NCBI GenBank assembly: GCA_946567425.1
Contig: CAMNXF010000003.1
Span: forward strand, 124,001 to 188,000
Direction of reading: 5' to 3'
From: an uncultured Clostridia bacterium
GTDB taxonomy: Bacteria > Bacillota > Clostridia > Oscillospirales > Ruminococcaceae
DNA: 64,000 nt
Numbering within the stretch: the stretch's first letter is position 1; each line of letters begins with the position of its first letter. Under the pieces are notes generated by a model. The model saw only the letters and a program-made list of their open reading frames with translations, ran no database searches and was not told the DNA's origin. This document shows positions 26,194-34,921 of this stretch, in pieces. The position numbers and the translations under genes were made by a program.

Positions 26194-27144
26194 TTATGCG
26201 CCCAAAACCGTGCACTCCAAAAGTCTCTTTCCGCGCAAAAAAGCCTCGGTCGCCATACGCTTTCCGCCCTCTGGCTGCACCTCGGTAAATTCGATGCAAA
26301 AGCCGTCGCCGCACACCACCGCAAATGAACCCGCATCTGCGATCGAACCCGCCGGCAGCTCGCTTGTCCGCTCCGTCAGCCTTGAACGGTACACCTTGAG
26401 TCGCTTCCCGTCCAGAAACGTGTAGCAACATGGCACATCCGCCATGGCGCGAATGAGGTCATAGACCCGTTTCGCGGGCAGTCTGAAGTCGAGATTCAGT
26501 TCCTCTTTTGTTATCATCTTCGCGTAGCTTGGCTCGCGGCAGTATTCCTGTGCGGAGAAGACCGCCGTCTCGTTTTGCAGCCGCACAAGCGTCTCGGCGA
26601 TAAGTTCTCCGCTTATCCGCGAAAGCTCTGCGGAAAGCTCCGTGCCTGTCATTTCGGGCGTTATTACAACGTCGCGCCGCATAATAACGTCGCCCGTGTC
26701 AAGACCCTCGTCCATTTTCATGGTGCAAAGGCTTGTCTCGGTCTCTCCGTCCTGAATACAACGCTGGATAGGCGCCGCGCCGCGGTATTTCGGCAGACGC
26801 GAAGCGTGCGCGTTAATGCAGCCGAACCTCGGCAGCTCCAGAATTTCCTTTGGCAGTATTTGTCCGTAGGCCACGACGATTATTGCGTCAGGAGCTATTT
26901 CTTTAAGCACACGCCGCGACTCCTCCGCGTCCTCGCCCTTCCGCAGCGAGCGCGGCTGATACACAGGAATGTTATTGTTGACCGCATAGTCCTTTACCGG
27001 CGAAGTCATTATCTGCTTGCCGCGGTTCTTGGGCTTATCTGGCTGCGTAAACACCGCGCAGATCTCGTTGCCAAGCTCGTTGAGCACCCGCAGCGAGTTC
27101 ACCGAGAATTCGGGAGTACCCATAAAAACCAGTCTCATTTTCAT
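26194..27144 (-). CDS. fmt: Methionyl-tRNA formyltransferase
   Basis: Formylates initiator Met-tRNA. It has MGTPEFSV at the N-terminus, NAHASRLPKYRGAAPIQ (formyl-folate site) and DTGDV. The 316-residue protein includes the C-terminal OB domain. Its start overlaps the stop of the upstream def by 4 nt, coupling formylation with deformylation. Confidence 0.95.
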   Translation of the reverse strand: MKMRLVFMGTPEFSVNSLRVLNELGNEICAVFTQPDKPKNRGKQIMTSPVKDYAVNNNIPVYQPRSLRKGEDAEESRRVLKEIAPDAIIVVAYGQILPKEILELPRFGCINAHASRLPKYRGAAPIQRCIQDGETETSLCTMKMDEGLDTGDVIMRRDVVITPEMTGTELSAELSRISGELIAETLVRLQNETAVFSAQEYCREPSYAKMITKEELNLDFRLPAKRVYDLIRAMADVPCCYTFLDGKRLKVYRSRLTERTSELPAGSIADAGSFAVVCGDGFCIEFTEVQPEGGKRMATEAFLRGKRLLECTVLGA

Positions 27145-27608
27145 TGCTCATCCTCCTCCTCTTCCTCGACCCATTCGATCACCTTATCCTCGAACAATAT
27201 GCCGTTCAGGTGGTCGATCTCATGGCTGAACGCCCTCGCAAGCAGCTCCTTGCCCTTGAACCTCACCTGTCTCCCGAAACGATCCATCGCCTTGACGCGG
27301 ACGTGTCCCGGACGCTGCACTATGCCGCGCTTTCCCTCACAGGAAAGGCAGCCCTCAGGTTCAAACTGTCTGCCGCGCATCGAGGTGATGACGGGGTTTA
27401 CAAGCTCAATACGTCCGTTTCCGACGTCAATAACTACGATACGCTTAAGCACGCCTATCTGCGGCGCAGCAAGCCCTATGCCGTCCGCGTCTACCATGGT
27501 CTCGTACATATCATCAAGCAGTTCTCCCAGTTCCTTGTCAAACCGCGTTACCTCCGCGCATTCCTCGCGCAGAACGGGATCGCCGAATTTAAGGATATCG
27601 CGTATCAT
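27141..27608 (-). CDS. def: Peptide deformylase (copy 1)
   Basis: Removes the N-formyl group from nascent proteins. All three motifs are intact: GIGLAAPQIG, EGCLS and HEIDHLNG (metal ligands Cys and two His). It has 155 residues with an acidic C-terminal tail. It forms a tandem pair with the next def gene, overlapping by 4 nt. Confidence 0.95.
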   Translation of the reverse strand: MIRDILKFGDPVLREECAEVTRFDKELGELLDDMYETMVDADGIGLAAPQIGVLKRIVVIDVGNGRIELVNPVITSMRGRQFEPEGCLSCEGKRGIVQRPGHVRVKAMDRFGRQVRFKGKELLARAFSHEIDHLNGILFEDKVIEWVEEEEEDEQ

Positions 27609-28081
27609 TTTATTCCCTCCACGCGTTTGGGAATTACCTGTTTAACTCTGTCGGTGAACAAAATTCCCTCCAGATGATCGCACTCATGACAAATCGCGCG
27701 CGCCAACAAGCCCTCACCCTTAACGACAAACTCCTTGCCATGACGGTCGAACGCCTTGACCTTGACCTTCATCGGACGCTCCACCTCGCACCACTCGCCG
27801 GGCGCGGACAGGCAGCCCTCGTTGCCGCTCTGAATTCCCGATTGCTCGATGATAACGGGATTTACAAGCTCGATCGTTCCCTTTCCGTCCCGAATGTCTA
27901 TCACTACCGCGCGCCGAAGCAGACCTACTTGCGGTGCGGCAAGACCAACTCCGTCAGCGCTCAGAAGCGTCTCCGTCATATCGTCCAGCAATATTCCGAG
28001 TTTCTCGTCAAAATTCGTGACCTCTCTGCTTTTTTTTCGGAGAACGTCCTCCCCGAACTGAACAATCTCTCTTAAAGCCAT
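27605..28081 (-). CDS. def: Peptide deformylase (copy 2)
   Basis: A second full-length deformylase of 158 residues with GVGLAAPQVG, EGCLSAPGEW and HECDHLEG. It is clearly homologous to copy 1 but diverged along its whole length, so the duplication is not recent. Both keep the catalytic Glu and metal ligands. Confidence 0.95.
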   Translation of the reverse strand: MALREIVQFGEDVLRKKSREVTNFDEKLGILLDDMTETLLSADGVGLAAPQVGLLRRAVVIDIRDGKGTIELVNPVIIEQSGIQSGNEGCLSAPGEWCEVERPMKVKVKAFDRHGKEFVVKGEGLLARAICHECDHLEGILFTDRVKQVIPKRVEGIK

Positions 28082-28096
28082 ATTCTTTCCTCTCTT

Positions 28097-30502
28097 TTAT
28101 TCAACATTCCCGTTTATATCTGCGTAAAAACTTACGTTTTCAAAGGACTTGTCTCCATAAGCCCGTTTTAGGACCGTTCCGACGACCTCCCTGAGTGTCC
28201 TGCTGTTTTTGCATTTAATTATCAGATGATAGCGGTACCGTCCGTTTATACGTCCGACGGTGTTGGGTGCGGGTCCGAGAATGCGCATGGGAACGCGCTC
28301 TCCATAGGGCCTTGCGGTCTCCGTCAACATACCCGCGAACTTTCTTGCCGCCGCTCGGCAGCGTTCGTTCTCCAACGACGAAAACCCGAATGTTACCAGA
28401 TCGCAGAACGGCGGATAAAACTGTGCCTCACGAAGCGAAATTTCCTCCGCGTAGAAGTCGGGATAATTTTGGTTTGCCGCCAGATTTATCACATAATGCT
28501 CGGGTGAAAACGTTTGCAGCAGCGCTCTGCCCTTTTTTCCGCCGCGCCCCGACCGTCCGACCACTTGTGTTATCAGCGAAAACGTTCGCTCATACGCCCG
28601 AAAATCGGCGGCGTAAAGCGAATTGTCAATCTTAAGCACCCCGACAAGAGTAACGTTCGGGAAATCCAGTCCCTTGGCTATCATCTGCGTGCCGACCATT
28701 ATATCGTATTCACCCTCCGCAAACTCCCTGAACTTGCGTTCAAACGCGTTCTTTGTGGAGGTCGTGTCCGCGTCCATGCGCAATATACGCGCTTCGGGGA
28801 ACATCTGTGCCAGCTCGTCCTCGATAAGCTGCGTGCCCTCGCCCTTCATATTGAAGAACCTCCCGCCGCACTTCGGACAAACCGTGTCAAGCCGTCTCAT
28901 ATAGCCGCAGTAATGGCATATCACGCAGCCGTTTGCTTTGTGATAGGTCAGCGGCAGCGCGCAATTGGGGCAGTCAAGCGGATTTCCGCAGGCAAGGCAG
29001 CGCACGCTCGTGTGATAGCCGCGCCTGTTCAGTAGTAGAATCGACTGCTCGCCGCGCTCCAGATTGCTCTCCAGTTCGCCCAGCAACGGCATCGAAAATG
29101 TGGACATATTGCCGTTTTGACGCTCCTCCTGCATATTTATGATGTACACCTCGGGAAGCGCCGCGTTATTATAGCGCTCGTCGATCTCGAACAGCGAATA
29201 CCGCCCGATCTTCGCGTTGTAGCAGCTCTCCAGCGACGGAGTTGCCGACGCAAGCAACAGCAACGACCGATGCGCAAAGCAACGCTGTTTCGCGACTTCG
29301 CGCGCGTGATAACGCGGAGCGCTCTCAGATTTATAGGAGCTTTCGCCCTCCTCGTCGATAACGATTATCCCAAGATCAGACACCGGCGCGAACACCGCGC
29401 TGCGCGTTCCGATAACGATACGCGCCCTACCCTCGCGGATACGGCGGTACTCATCCGCGCGTTCCCCGAGTGAAAGCGAGCTGTGCATTACTGCGACTTC
29501 ATCACCGAAAAGCGCCCTGAACTTATTCACCATCTGCGGCGTAAGCGATATCTCGGGAACGAGCATAATGGCGCTTTGACCGCGGTTCAAGGCTTCGTTT
29601 ATAAGCCGAATGAACACCGAGGTCTTTCCGCTGCCCGTAACGCCGCGCAGCAGTGCGCAACGCGGTTCGCCACACCGCATAAGCACAAGCAGTCCGTCAA
29701 AAATTTCCTGCTGCTTTGGCGAGAACACTAAGCTCTCAGGGCTTTCAGTCGCCTTTGCGCCGCTCTCCGTGCGAAACACAACGTTTTCGTAACGCTCCAG
29801 AACGTTCTTCTCGACAAGCCGCTTTACGACCGCGGGAGTTACCGCGCACTCATAGCAGACCTCGTGCAGCGACGCCGCCTCGGCAGTCTCCAGAAACGCG
29901 ATCACTGCACGCTGTTTCGCCGTTGGCTTCGGCAGCTCGACCTCAGGGCAAAGCCGCAGCATGGTCACGCTTTCGTCGCCGATCTTCCGCTTGGCGACGC
30001 TTTCCTCAATTAGAGCGCCCTTTACGGCGAGTGACTTCACCAACGCGGAATTAGCCGCTATCAGCGCCGAAAACGCGCTCTTATCGGCTTTTTCAAGAAG
30101 ATCAAGCAGTCCGCGCTCCTTGTCCGACAATTCTCCCGAAAGATCCTCCGCGAGCTTGAAGCCGCTTTTCAGCGAGAAACCCAACCCCGGCGGCAGCAGC
30201 GCACGAAACGCATCGTAATAAGTGCAAAACGTGTTTTCGCTTATCCACGCGCAGAGGCTCATCAGCTCCTCCGAGAGCACAGGTTCGCCGTCGATAACAA
30301 AGTCGATCGGCTTGACCTTACCCTCAGGAGGGTCGGCGCTCACACCGAAAACCACTCCGATGCGCTTTCGGTTGCCGCGCCCGAACGGCACGACGACGCG
30401 AACACCGCGCGTTACCGAACTTTCAAGTGCTACAGGAATTTCATACGAAAACAGCATATCGAACGCGTAGAGCGTGTTTTCAACCGCGACTTGTGCTATC
30501 AA
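28097..30502 (-). CDS. priA: Primosomal protein N' (PriA helicase)
   Basis: Replication-restart helicase of 801 residues. It has Walker A GVTGSGKTSVF, a four-pair zinc-cysteine region (CLACGNPLDCPNC through CPKCGG) and C-terminal helicase motifs (VVGRSGRGGKKGRALLQT region). The DEAH-type box reads DEEG rather than the usual DEEH. Translation begins at a TTG that overlaps the gmk stop (TTGA). Confidence 0.94.
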   Translation of the reverse strand: MIAQVAVENTLYAFDMLFSYEIPVALESSVTRGVRVVVPFGRGNRKRIGVVFGVSADPPEGKVKPIDFVIDGEPVLSEELMSLCAWISENTFCTYYDAFRALLPPGLGFSLKSGFKLAEDLSGELSDKERGLLDLLEKADKSAFSALIAANSALVKSLAVKGALIEESVAKRKIGDESVTMLRLCPEVELPKPTAKQRAVIAFLETAEAASLHEVCYECAVTPAVVKRLVEKNVLERYENVVFRTESGAKATESPESLVFSPKQQEIFDGLLVLMRCGEPRCALLRGVTGSGKTSVFIRLINEALNRGQSAIMLVPEISLTPQMVNKFRALFGDEVAVMHSSLSLGERADEYRRIREGRARIVIGTRSAVFAPVSDLGIIVIDEEGESSYKSESAPRYHAREVAKQRCFAHRSLLLLASATPSLESCYNAKIGRYSLFEIDERYNNAALPEVYIINMQEERQNGNMSTFSMPLLGELESNLERGEQSILLLNRRGYHTSVRCLACGNPLDCPNCALPLTYHKANGCVICHYCGYMRRLDTVCPKCGGRFFNMKGEGTQLIEDELAQMFPEARILRMDADTTSTKNAFERKFREFAEGEYDIMVGTQMIAKGLDFPNVTLVGVLKIDNSLYAADFRAYERTFSLITQVVGRSGRGGKKGRALLQTFSPEHYVINLAANQNYPDFYAEEISLREAQFYPPFCDLVTFGFSSLENERCRAAARKFAGMLTETARPYGERVPMRILGPAPNTVGRINGRYRYHLIIKCKNSRTLREVVGTVLKRAYGDKSFENVSFYADINGNVE

Positions 30503-31116
30503 GCGTCCCCGCCCTCTTCGAATCCGTTCAGCAGAGCGTCATTGCGCGAACGTCTCAGCTTTTCGGCGCGCAGCACTGCCAAAAGATCGTCCACGGCCAC
30601 GGCCAACTTGTCGTTGACGATGAGGTAATCGTAATTTTTCGCGTACCCTATCTCTGTGCGTGCCTGTCGGGTACGCTCGATAATTTTCTCCTCGCTCTCG
30701 GTGCCGCGGTCGCGCAGACGCTTCTCGAGAACCTCCCATGACGGCGGCAGTATGAACACCAGACACGCCTCAGGGAACAAACGGCGGATGTTCATAGCGC
30801 CCTCCACCTCGATCTTAAGTATGGCGTCCTTGCCCCGCTCTATCAGGTCATTCACACTTTTTCGGAGCGTTCCGTAATAGTTGCCGCAGTACTCGGTGTA
30901 TTCAAGAACTTCCTTTTCGTCGATTTTCCGCTCAAATTCCTCACGCGTAATAAAATGATAGTGAACGCCGTTCACCTCACCCTCGCGCGGAGAACGCGTC
31001 GTCGCGGAAACGGCATATCCTGCGCTGTCCGTTTTCTTGAAAAGCTCGTTAAGTATCGTGTCCTTTCCGCACCCCGCAGGCGCGGACACCACAAACAAAA
31101 GCCCCTTTTCCGCCAT
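30499..31116 (-). CDS. gmk: Guanylate kinase
   Basis: Phosphorylates GMP to GDP. The P-loop is APAGCGKDT, followed by TTRSPREGEVNGVHYHF, the GMP-binding region. The ATG at 31116 follows AGGAGG; the frame extends upstream without conservation. The protein has 205 residues. In Bacillus rpoZ and coaBC follow gmk; here priA follows directly. Confidence 0.94.
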   Translation of the reverse strand: MAEKGLLFVVSAPAGCGKDTILNELFKKTDSAGYAVSATTRSPREGEVNGVHYHFITREEFERKIDEKEVLEYTEYCGNYYGTLRKSVNDLIERGKDAILKIEVEGAMNIRRLFPEACLVFILPPSWEVLEKRLRDRGTESEEKIIERTRQARTEIGYAKNYDYLIVNDKLAVAVDDLLAVLRAEKLRRSRNDALLNGFEEGGDA

Positions 31117-31135
31117 AGCAGTACCTCCTGTAAAG

Positions 31136-31378
31136 TTACCCCGCATTATCAGTTTTGCCGATGATTGTCTCGGGCTGGAGCGCCGAGAGAACAACGTGCC
31201 CGCTGTCGCACACGATAACGGAACGCGTCTTTCGTCCGCAAGTAGCGTCGATTGCAGCGCCGCCGTCTTTAGCGACCTGTACAATGCGCTTTACGGGAGC
31301 CGCGTCGGGGCTTACCACAGCCACGATCTTATCCGCGTTTACAGCGTTGCCGAACCCGATATTCAAGAGACGCATCAT
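31136..31378 (-). CDS. remA: RemA-like extracellular matrix regulator (DUF370)
   Basis: An approximately 80-residue DNA-binding regulator. [41 protein letters not shown] and [13 protein letters not shown] align along its whole length with RemA/YlzA. In Bacillus it activates biofilm matrix and osmoprotection genes; here it heads the gmk-priA operon. Two ATGs in tandem (31378, 31375) follow GGGAGGGAG and either could be used. Confidence 0.93.
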   Translation of the reverse strand: MMRLLNIGFGNAVNADKIVAVVSPDAAPVKRIVQVAKDGGAAIDATCGRKTRSVIVCDSGHVVLSALQPETIIGKTDNAG

Positions 31379-31409
31379 TCTCTCCCTCCCTATATAAACA
31401 TATATTTTA

Positions 31410-31438
31410 ATTATATCACATTTGCCGAAAAAAATCAA
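31410..31438 (-). promoter_or_regulatory. Promoter of the remA-gmk-priA operon
   Basis: TTGATT (31438-31433), 17-nt spacer, TATAAT (31415-31410), about 30 nt from the remA ATG. Confidence 0.8.
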
Positions 31439-31461
31439 TACAATTTTTTTCAAAAAACCTC

Positions 31462-31490
31462 TTGACAAATTTCGGGTTATGTGATATAAT
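31462..31490 (+). promoter_or_regulatory. Promoter of tRNA-Thr
   Basis: Perfect TTGACA (31462-31467), 17-nt spacer, perfect TATAAT (31485-31490), 21 nt before the mature tRNA. Confidence 0.85.
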
Positions 31491-31511
31491 AATATCGTTG
31501 CAGTAATAAGT

Positions 31512-31587
31512 GCTGTTATAGCTCAGTTGGTAGAGCACATCCTTGGTAAGGATGAGGTCATCAGTTCGACTCTGATTAACAGCTCCA
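31512..31587 (+). tRNA. tRNA-Thr (GGU anticodon)
   Basis: A 76-nt cloverleaf. The acceptor is GCTGTTA / TAACAGC, the D-arm contains AGCTCAGTTGGTAGAGC, the anticodon stem CATCC / GGATG holds loop TTGGTAA with anticodon GGT at 31545-31547, and the T-arm has GTTCGACTC. CCA is encoded. It is a single-tRNA transcript with its own promoter and terminator. Confidence 0.95.
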
Positions 31588-31588
31588 T

Positions 31589-31625
31589 AAAGCCGCTCGT
31601 ATGATTTACGGGCGGCTTTGTTTTG
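31589..31625 (+). terminator. Terminator after tRNA-Thr
   Basis: 13-bp stem AAAGCCGCTCGTA / TACGGGCGGCTTT followed by GTTTTGT. Confidence 0.85.
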
Positions 31626-31658
31626 TGTAAAATTTTTTTGCTGAAAATAAAAAAGTAC

Positions 31659-31687
31659 CCAACCTTTCGTTTTTTTTGCGCACTATA
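31659..31687 (+). promoter_or_regulatory. Candidate ECF-type autoregulatory promoter
   Basis: CCAACCTTT (31659-31667), a T-rich spacer, then CACTATA (31681-31687) about 16 nt after AACC, just upstream of the sigma-factor gene. AAC-type -35 boxes are a hallmark of ECF sigma promoters; the assignment is by resemblance only. Confidence 0.4.
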
Positions 31688-31717
31688 TATACGAGAACGC
31701 TTCCGGAGGCTTTCAAA

Positions 31718-33343
31718 ATGGATAAACAAACAGCGGACAAGAAAATTTACGAATACCGCGACAGGATATTCGGCTTTGCGATGGAGAAAATGAGAAACGT
31801 CGATCAGGCGCAGGAGCTGTCCTCGGACATAATATGCGAGGTCTACCGTTCGTTTCTGCGTTCAGGTGATATTGTGAACATTGACGGCTACGTCTACCGC
31901 ATAGCGCGGAACGTGTGGTCGAAGTACGTTCGGCGGCTCACCGAAAGCAGAAACTTTGAGGACATCGACAACGTTGTGATACCGTATTACGATAAGCACG
32001 ACGATGACGAGGAGACCCTTGAAGCGCTCCGCCGCGAAATAGGATATCTCTCCGACCGACAGCGGCGCATCGTCTATATGCACTATTACGCTGAGCTTTC
32101 CGTCGCCGAGATAGCAAAGCGGCTGAATATCTCCGCAGGTACCGTAAAATGGCACTTGTCCGATGCACGGACTAAACTGAAAGAGGGTATTACCATGACT
32201 ATCAACGAACAAAACTTAGGGCTTAACCCCGTTAAATTCACGGATATGGGGCACTGCGGAAACCACGGGTCAAACGGCGACACAATGGATATGTTCGACA
32301 CGCGCTTAAAGCAGAACATCGCGTTCTCGTGCTATTGGCAGCCGAAAACGCTAGAGGAGATCGCCCGCGATCTTGGCGTACCGCAAGTCTATATTGCCGA
32401 CAGCCTTGAAAAGTTGGTCGATTACGCGTATATCGACAAGCTCGACAATTCGAAAAATCCGAAATACCGCACGAATATGCTGATAACCGACGAGAGCAAA
32501 TGCGGCAACACCAACGCTCTTATGAACAAAGCCGCGGACTATCTCTGCGAAAAATATTTCCCCGAGGTGTTCCGCGCATTTGAAAGCGACCCCGACCATT
32601 GGGGCTTCAACCACGTTGACGGCGACCTCAACTTTATGAAGCACGATCTCGTCCTCGCCTGCACAATGGGCTTTGAGGATATCGAAACCGTTGACTGGGA
32701 GGAATTTTCGGTACAGCGCCCCGACGGCGGCAGATTTATTTCATTTGCCAATGTGACCGACGATACCGAAAAGCCCGCCGCCGACTTCCCGTATTGGGCG
32801 TGCGGCTACATGAGCCGCCGTGCCGTCAACGGAGACGACGTATTTTACGCAATATCCCTCGACTGCTGTTACGCCGATAGAAACGGCGGCTGGCGCGACA
32901 ATCTCAACTCCGATTGGGATTCGCTTGTGAAATTCATAAACGGCGGCAAGGACGCGCTCACGCCCGACGAATACAAGCGTTTGTGCGACAAGGGCTACGT
33001 TTACGGGGACAAGGTGCAGCTTGTTCTTTTCAAGGCGAAGCTCGCCGAAAACGAACAGCTCGGCGGCTCGATAATTCGCTTTCTGCAAAAGAAGCTCCCC
33101 ATGTCCGAGGAGTTAAGAAAGTTTGCCAAATCGCTTGACGATGATCTTTTTGAGCTGCAAAAGAACGCTTACCCCGAGCACGTTCGCCGTACTGTAAAAG
33201 CAACATGCTGCACCAACCGTATCAGCGCGCCGGAGCTTGTGCCGCGCTGCGTTGAAAAGCTCCTCGAAAAGGGCTTGCTTAAGCCGCTGACCGATATTCA
33301 GCGCAAATCCGCGTTCTCGATACTTTGTATGCGGAATAACTAA
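31718..33343 (+). CDS. ECF-type RNA polymerase sigma factor with a large C-terminal extension
   Basis: 541 residues. Residues 1-159 are a complete ECF sigma factor: region 2 (YRDRIFGFAMEKMRNVDQAQ, shown up to there) and region 4 (LSDRQRRIVYMHYYAELSVA, then AEIAKRLNISAGTVKWHLSDA). The next 380 residues are not a known anti-sigma or SnoaL domain. They begin with a winged-helix-like segment (PKTLEEIARDLGVPQVYIAD) followed by an acidic, aromatic region I do not recognise. An internal ATG at 32195 (residue 160) has AAAGAGGG upstream, so the C-terminal part may also be made separately. Confidence 0.85.
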   Translation: MDKQTADKKIYEYRDRIFGFAMEKMRNVDQAQELSSDIICEVYRSFLRSGDIVNIDGYVYRIARNVWSKYVRRLTESRNFEDIDNVVIPYYDKHDDDEETLEALRREIGYLSDRQRRIVYMHYYAELSVAEIAKRLNISAGTVKWHLSDARTKLKEGITMTINEQNLGLNPVKFTDMGHCGNHGSNGDTMDMFDTRLKQNIAFSCYWQPKTLEEIARDLGVPQVYIADSLEKLVDYAYIDKLDNSKNPKYRTNMLITDESKCGNTNALMNKAADYLCEKYFPEVFRAFESDPDHWGFNHVDGDLNFMKHDLVLACTMGFEDIETVDWEEFSVQRPDGGRFISFANVTDDTEKPAADFPYWACGYMSRRAVNGDDVFYAISLDCCYADRNGGWRDNLNSDWDSLVKFINGGKDALTPDEYKRLCDKGYVYGDKVQLVLFKAKLAENEQLGGSIIRFLQKKLPMSEELRKFAKSLDDDLFELQKNAYPEHVRRTVKATCCTNRISAPELVPRCVEKLLEKGLLKPLTDIQRKSAFSILCMRNN

Positions 33344-33371
33344 TGCCTTACCTTATCACACTTCCATAATA

Positions 33372-33409
33372 ATACCCTGCCTTGGCAATGCCGAGACAGG
33401 GTATGCTTT
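33372..33409. terminator. Bidirectional terminator between the sigma-factor gene and the histidine kinase
   Basis: ATACCCTG / CAGGGTAT outer stem with an inner CTTGGC-AAT-GCCGAG helix, followed by CTTTTAT on the plus strand. It sits between converging genes. Confidence 0.75.
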
Positions 33410-34293
33410 TATAGAATTACCGTGATGAACAGCTTTTCGCCGCGTATTTCCGAGGAAATACTGCCGTTCATCTGCTCGACGAGCAGCTTGGCGATCGACA
33501 ATCCCAGCCCCGTGGAGTTGCTCCCCGTTTCGACCGTGTAGAACCTGTCGAACAGGCGCTCCGCCGAGATCTTCTCGGGCTCGTTTGCGGTATTCGCGAA
33601 CTCTATCTTACAGCACTCCCCGTCCTCCGTCATCGTCACAAATAAGTCTCCGCGCGAGTATTTCAGCGCGTTTGTGATGATGTTGCCAAAAACTCTCGTC
33701 AGCGCGGATTTGTCGGTGATACGCTCGACGCGCCGCTCCGTTATGCTTATTTCGGGGATCATCCCGCTGCCCGATATCGCGCCGTAGAACGCTGCAAGGC
33801 TCTCCTCCAGCACGTCGTTCACGCACAGACGTTCAAGTTCGAACTCCTTTGCCGCCGCAACCACCGAGTACCTGAAAAGCTCCTCGGTGAGCTGCTTCAT
33901 AAGCTCCGTGCGGTTTTCGATCTGTTCCAGATACTGCCTCACCTCCGCGCTCATCTCCTCGCGTCCCAGAAGGTCGAGATAGCCGCATATCGCGGTCAAG
34001 GGAGTACGCAGATCGTGGGAAATATTGGTAACCGCGTTCTTAAGCTCGGTGTCGCCCTGCTTGCACAACCGCCGCTCCTCGCGCAGCTTGGAAAGGTCCT
34101 CGTTCAGCGCCGCCGCAAGTGCCCGCATATCCTTATCCGCCGACGAAATGTCAATAAGCGTATTCGTGTCGCCCGAGAGCTTTTCGGGCAGTTTCTCCAT
34201 GATCTCCCGCGCGGACTTCTTCATCAGAAAGCACTTTACTGCAAAAAAGACTGTAGCGGCAATGCCGACAATACAAACGACAATAAGCTGCAT
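33409..34293 (-). CDS. Sensor histidine kinase
   Basis: About 294 residues with a single N-terminal span (LIVVCIVGIAATVFFAVKCF), a short linker and the H-box NISHDLRTPLTAICGYLDLL. It then has the N-box NIITNALKYS and the G-box GLGLSIAKLL. There is almost no extracellular loop, as in intramembrane-sensing kinases tied to peptide-antibiotic transporters. The ATG at 34293 follows the 34298 gene by 4 nt; a GTG at 34323 is possible. Its probable partner is the response regulator at 38623. Confidence 0.9.
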   Translation of the reverse strand: MQLIVVCIVGIAATVFFAVKCFLMKKSAREIMEKLPEKLSGDTNTLIDISSADKDMRALAAALNEDLSKLREERRLCKQGDTELKNAVTNISHDLRTPLTAICGYLDLLGREEMSAEVRQYLEQIENRTELMKQLTEELFRYSVVAAAKEFELERLCVNDVLEESLAAFYGAISGSGMIPEISITERRVERITDKSALTRVFGNIITNALKYSRGDLFVTMTEDGECCKIEFANTANEPEKISAERLFDRFYTVETGSNSTGLGLSIAKLLVEQMNGSISSEIRGEKLFITVIL

Positions 34294-34297
34294 TCGG

Positions 34298-34840
34298 TCA
34301 ACTCGCTGTTCTGCTGTAATCACAGAGCCTACCGCGATAAATCACATTTCCGTCGGGAATATCCAGAAAATGCATGGGCTGAACTATCGGCTCGAACAGA
34401 TCCGAGTCCTCAATGCCGAACCGCACCAGAAGCTCCCTCACAAAATCGGAGCAGTAATAATGCCGTTCGCGCTTGTATATTATTTTCAGCCCCGCCAACA
34501 GCAAGCCTATCGAATCGTAGTAATACTCATTCTTATTTTCGAGCATAACGTTGAGCTCATTCTCGACCTTATCGTATGTATTCGAGCTTACGGGTATCGC
34601 CATAACTACCGCGCTCGCGTCCGCAAAACGCTTCATTGAGCCGTACTCGGTGGATTCTCTGACGAAGCCGCCCCACCACGGAAAATACTTGTAGCGCCGT
34701 CCGAACGAATACATACAATGCAGATCGGATTCAAGACTTACGGAAACATGGTTATACTCCGCGCCTGTGATTTTTTTCAGAATTTTGGACACAATGCTGC
34801 CGGTTTGCGTCACGACTATGTATATCTCTTTATCCGACAT
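34298..34840 (-). CDS. Permuted papain-like (YiiX/NlpC-P60-type) protein
   Basis: A 180-residue protein without a signal peptide. The order His (AEYNHVSVSLE, residues 27-37) then Cys (YYCSDFVRELL, about residue 128) is the circularly permuted papain arrangement of the YiiX/YebB group, which includes lipid-linked hydrolases and acyltransferases. It lies between the third permease and the histidine kinase, so a link to envelope defence is possible. Substrate unknown. Confidence 0.7.
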   Translation of the reverse strand: MSDKEIYIVVTQTGSIVSKILKKITGAEYNHVSVSLESDLHCMYSFGRRYKYFPWWGGFVRESTEYGSMKRFADASAVVMAIPVSSNTYDKVENELNVMLENKNEYYYDSIGLLLAGLKIIYKRERHYYCSDFVRELLVRFGIEDSDLFEPIVQPMHFLDIPDGNVIYRGRLCDYSRTAS

Positions 34841-34921
34841 TTTCAGGCCCCCGTTTTCCGAAAAAAGTACTCAATTATTAAATATAATTTTATTATATCA
34901 TGTTTGAATAACATTGTCAAG

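Noticed and set aside
26575-27645. 356-codon plus-strand frame opposite fmt and def
   Set aside because: It is antisense to two genes with intact catalytic motifs and has low-complexity Ser/Arg content.
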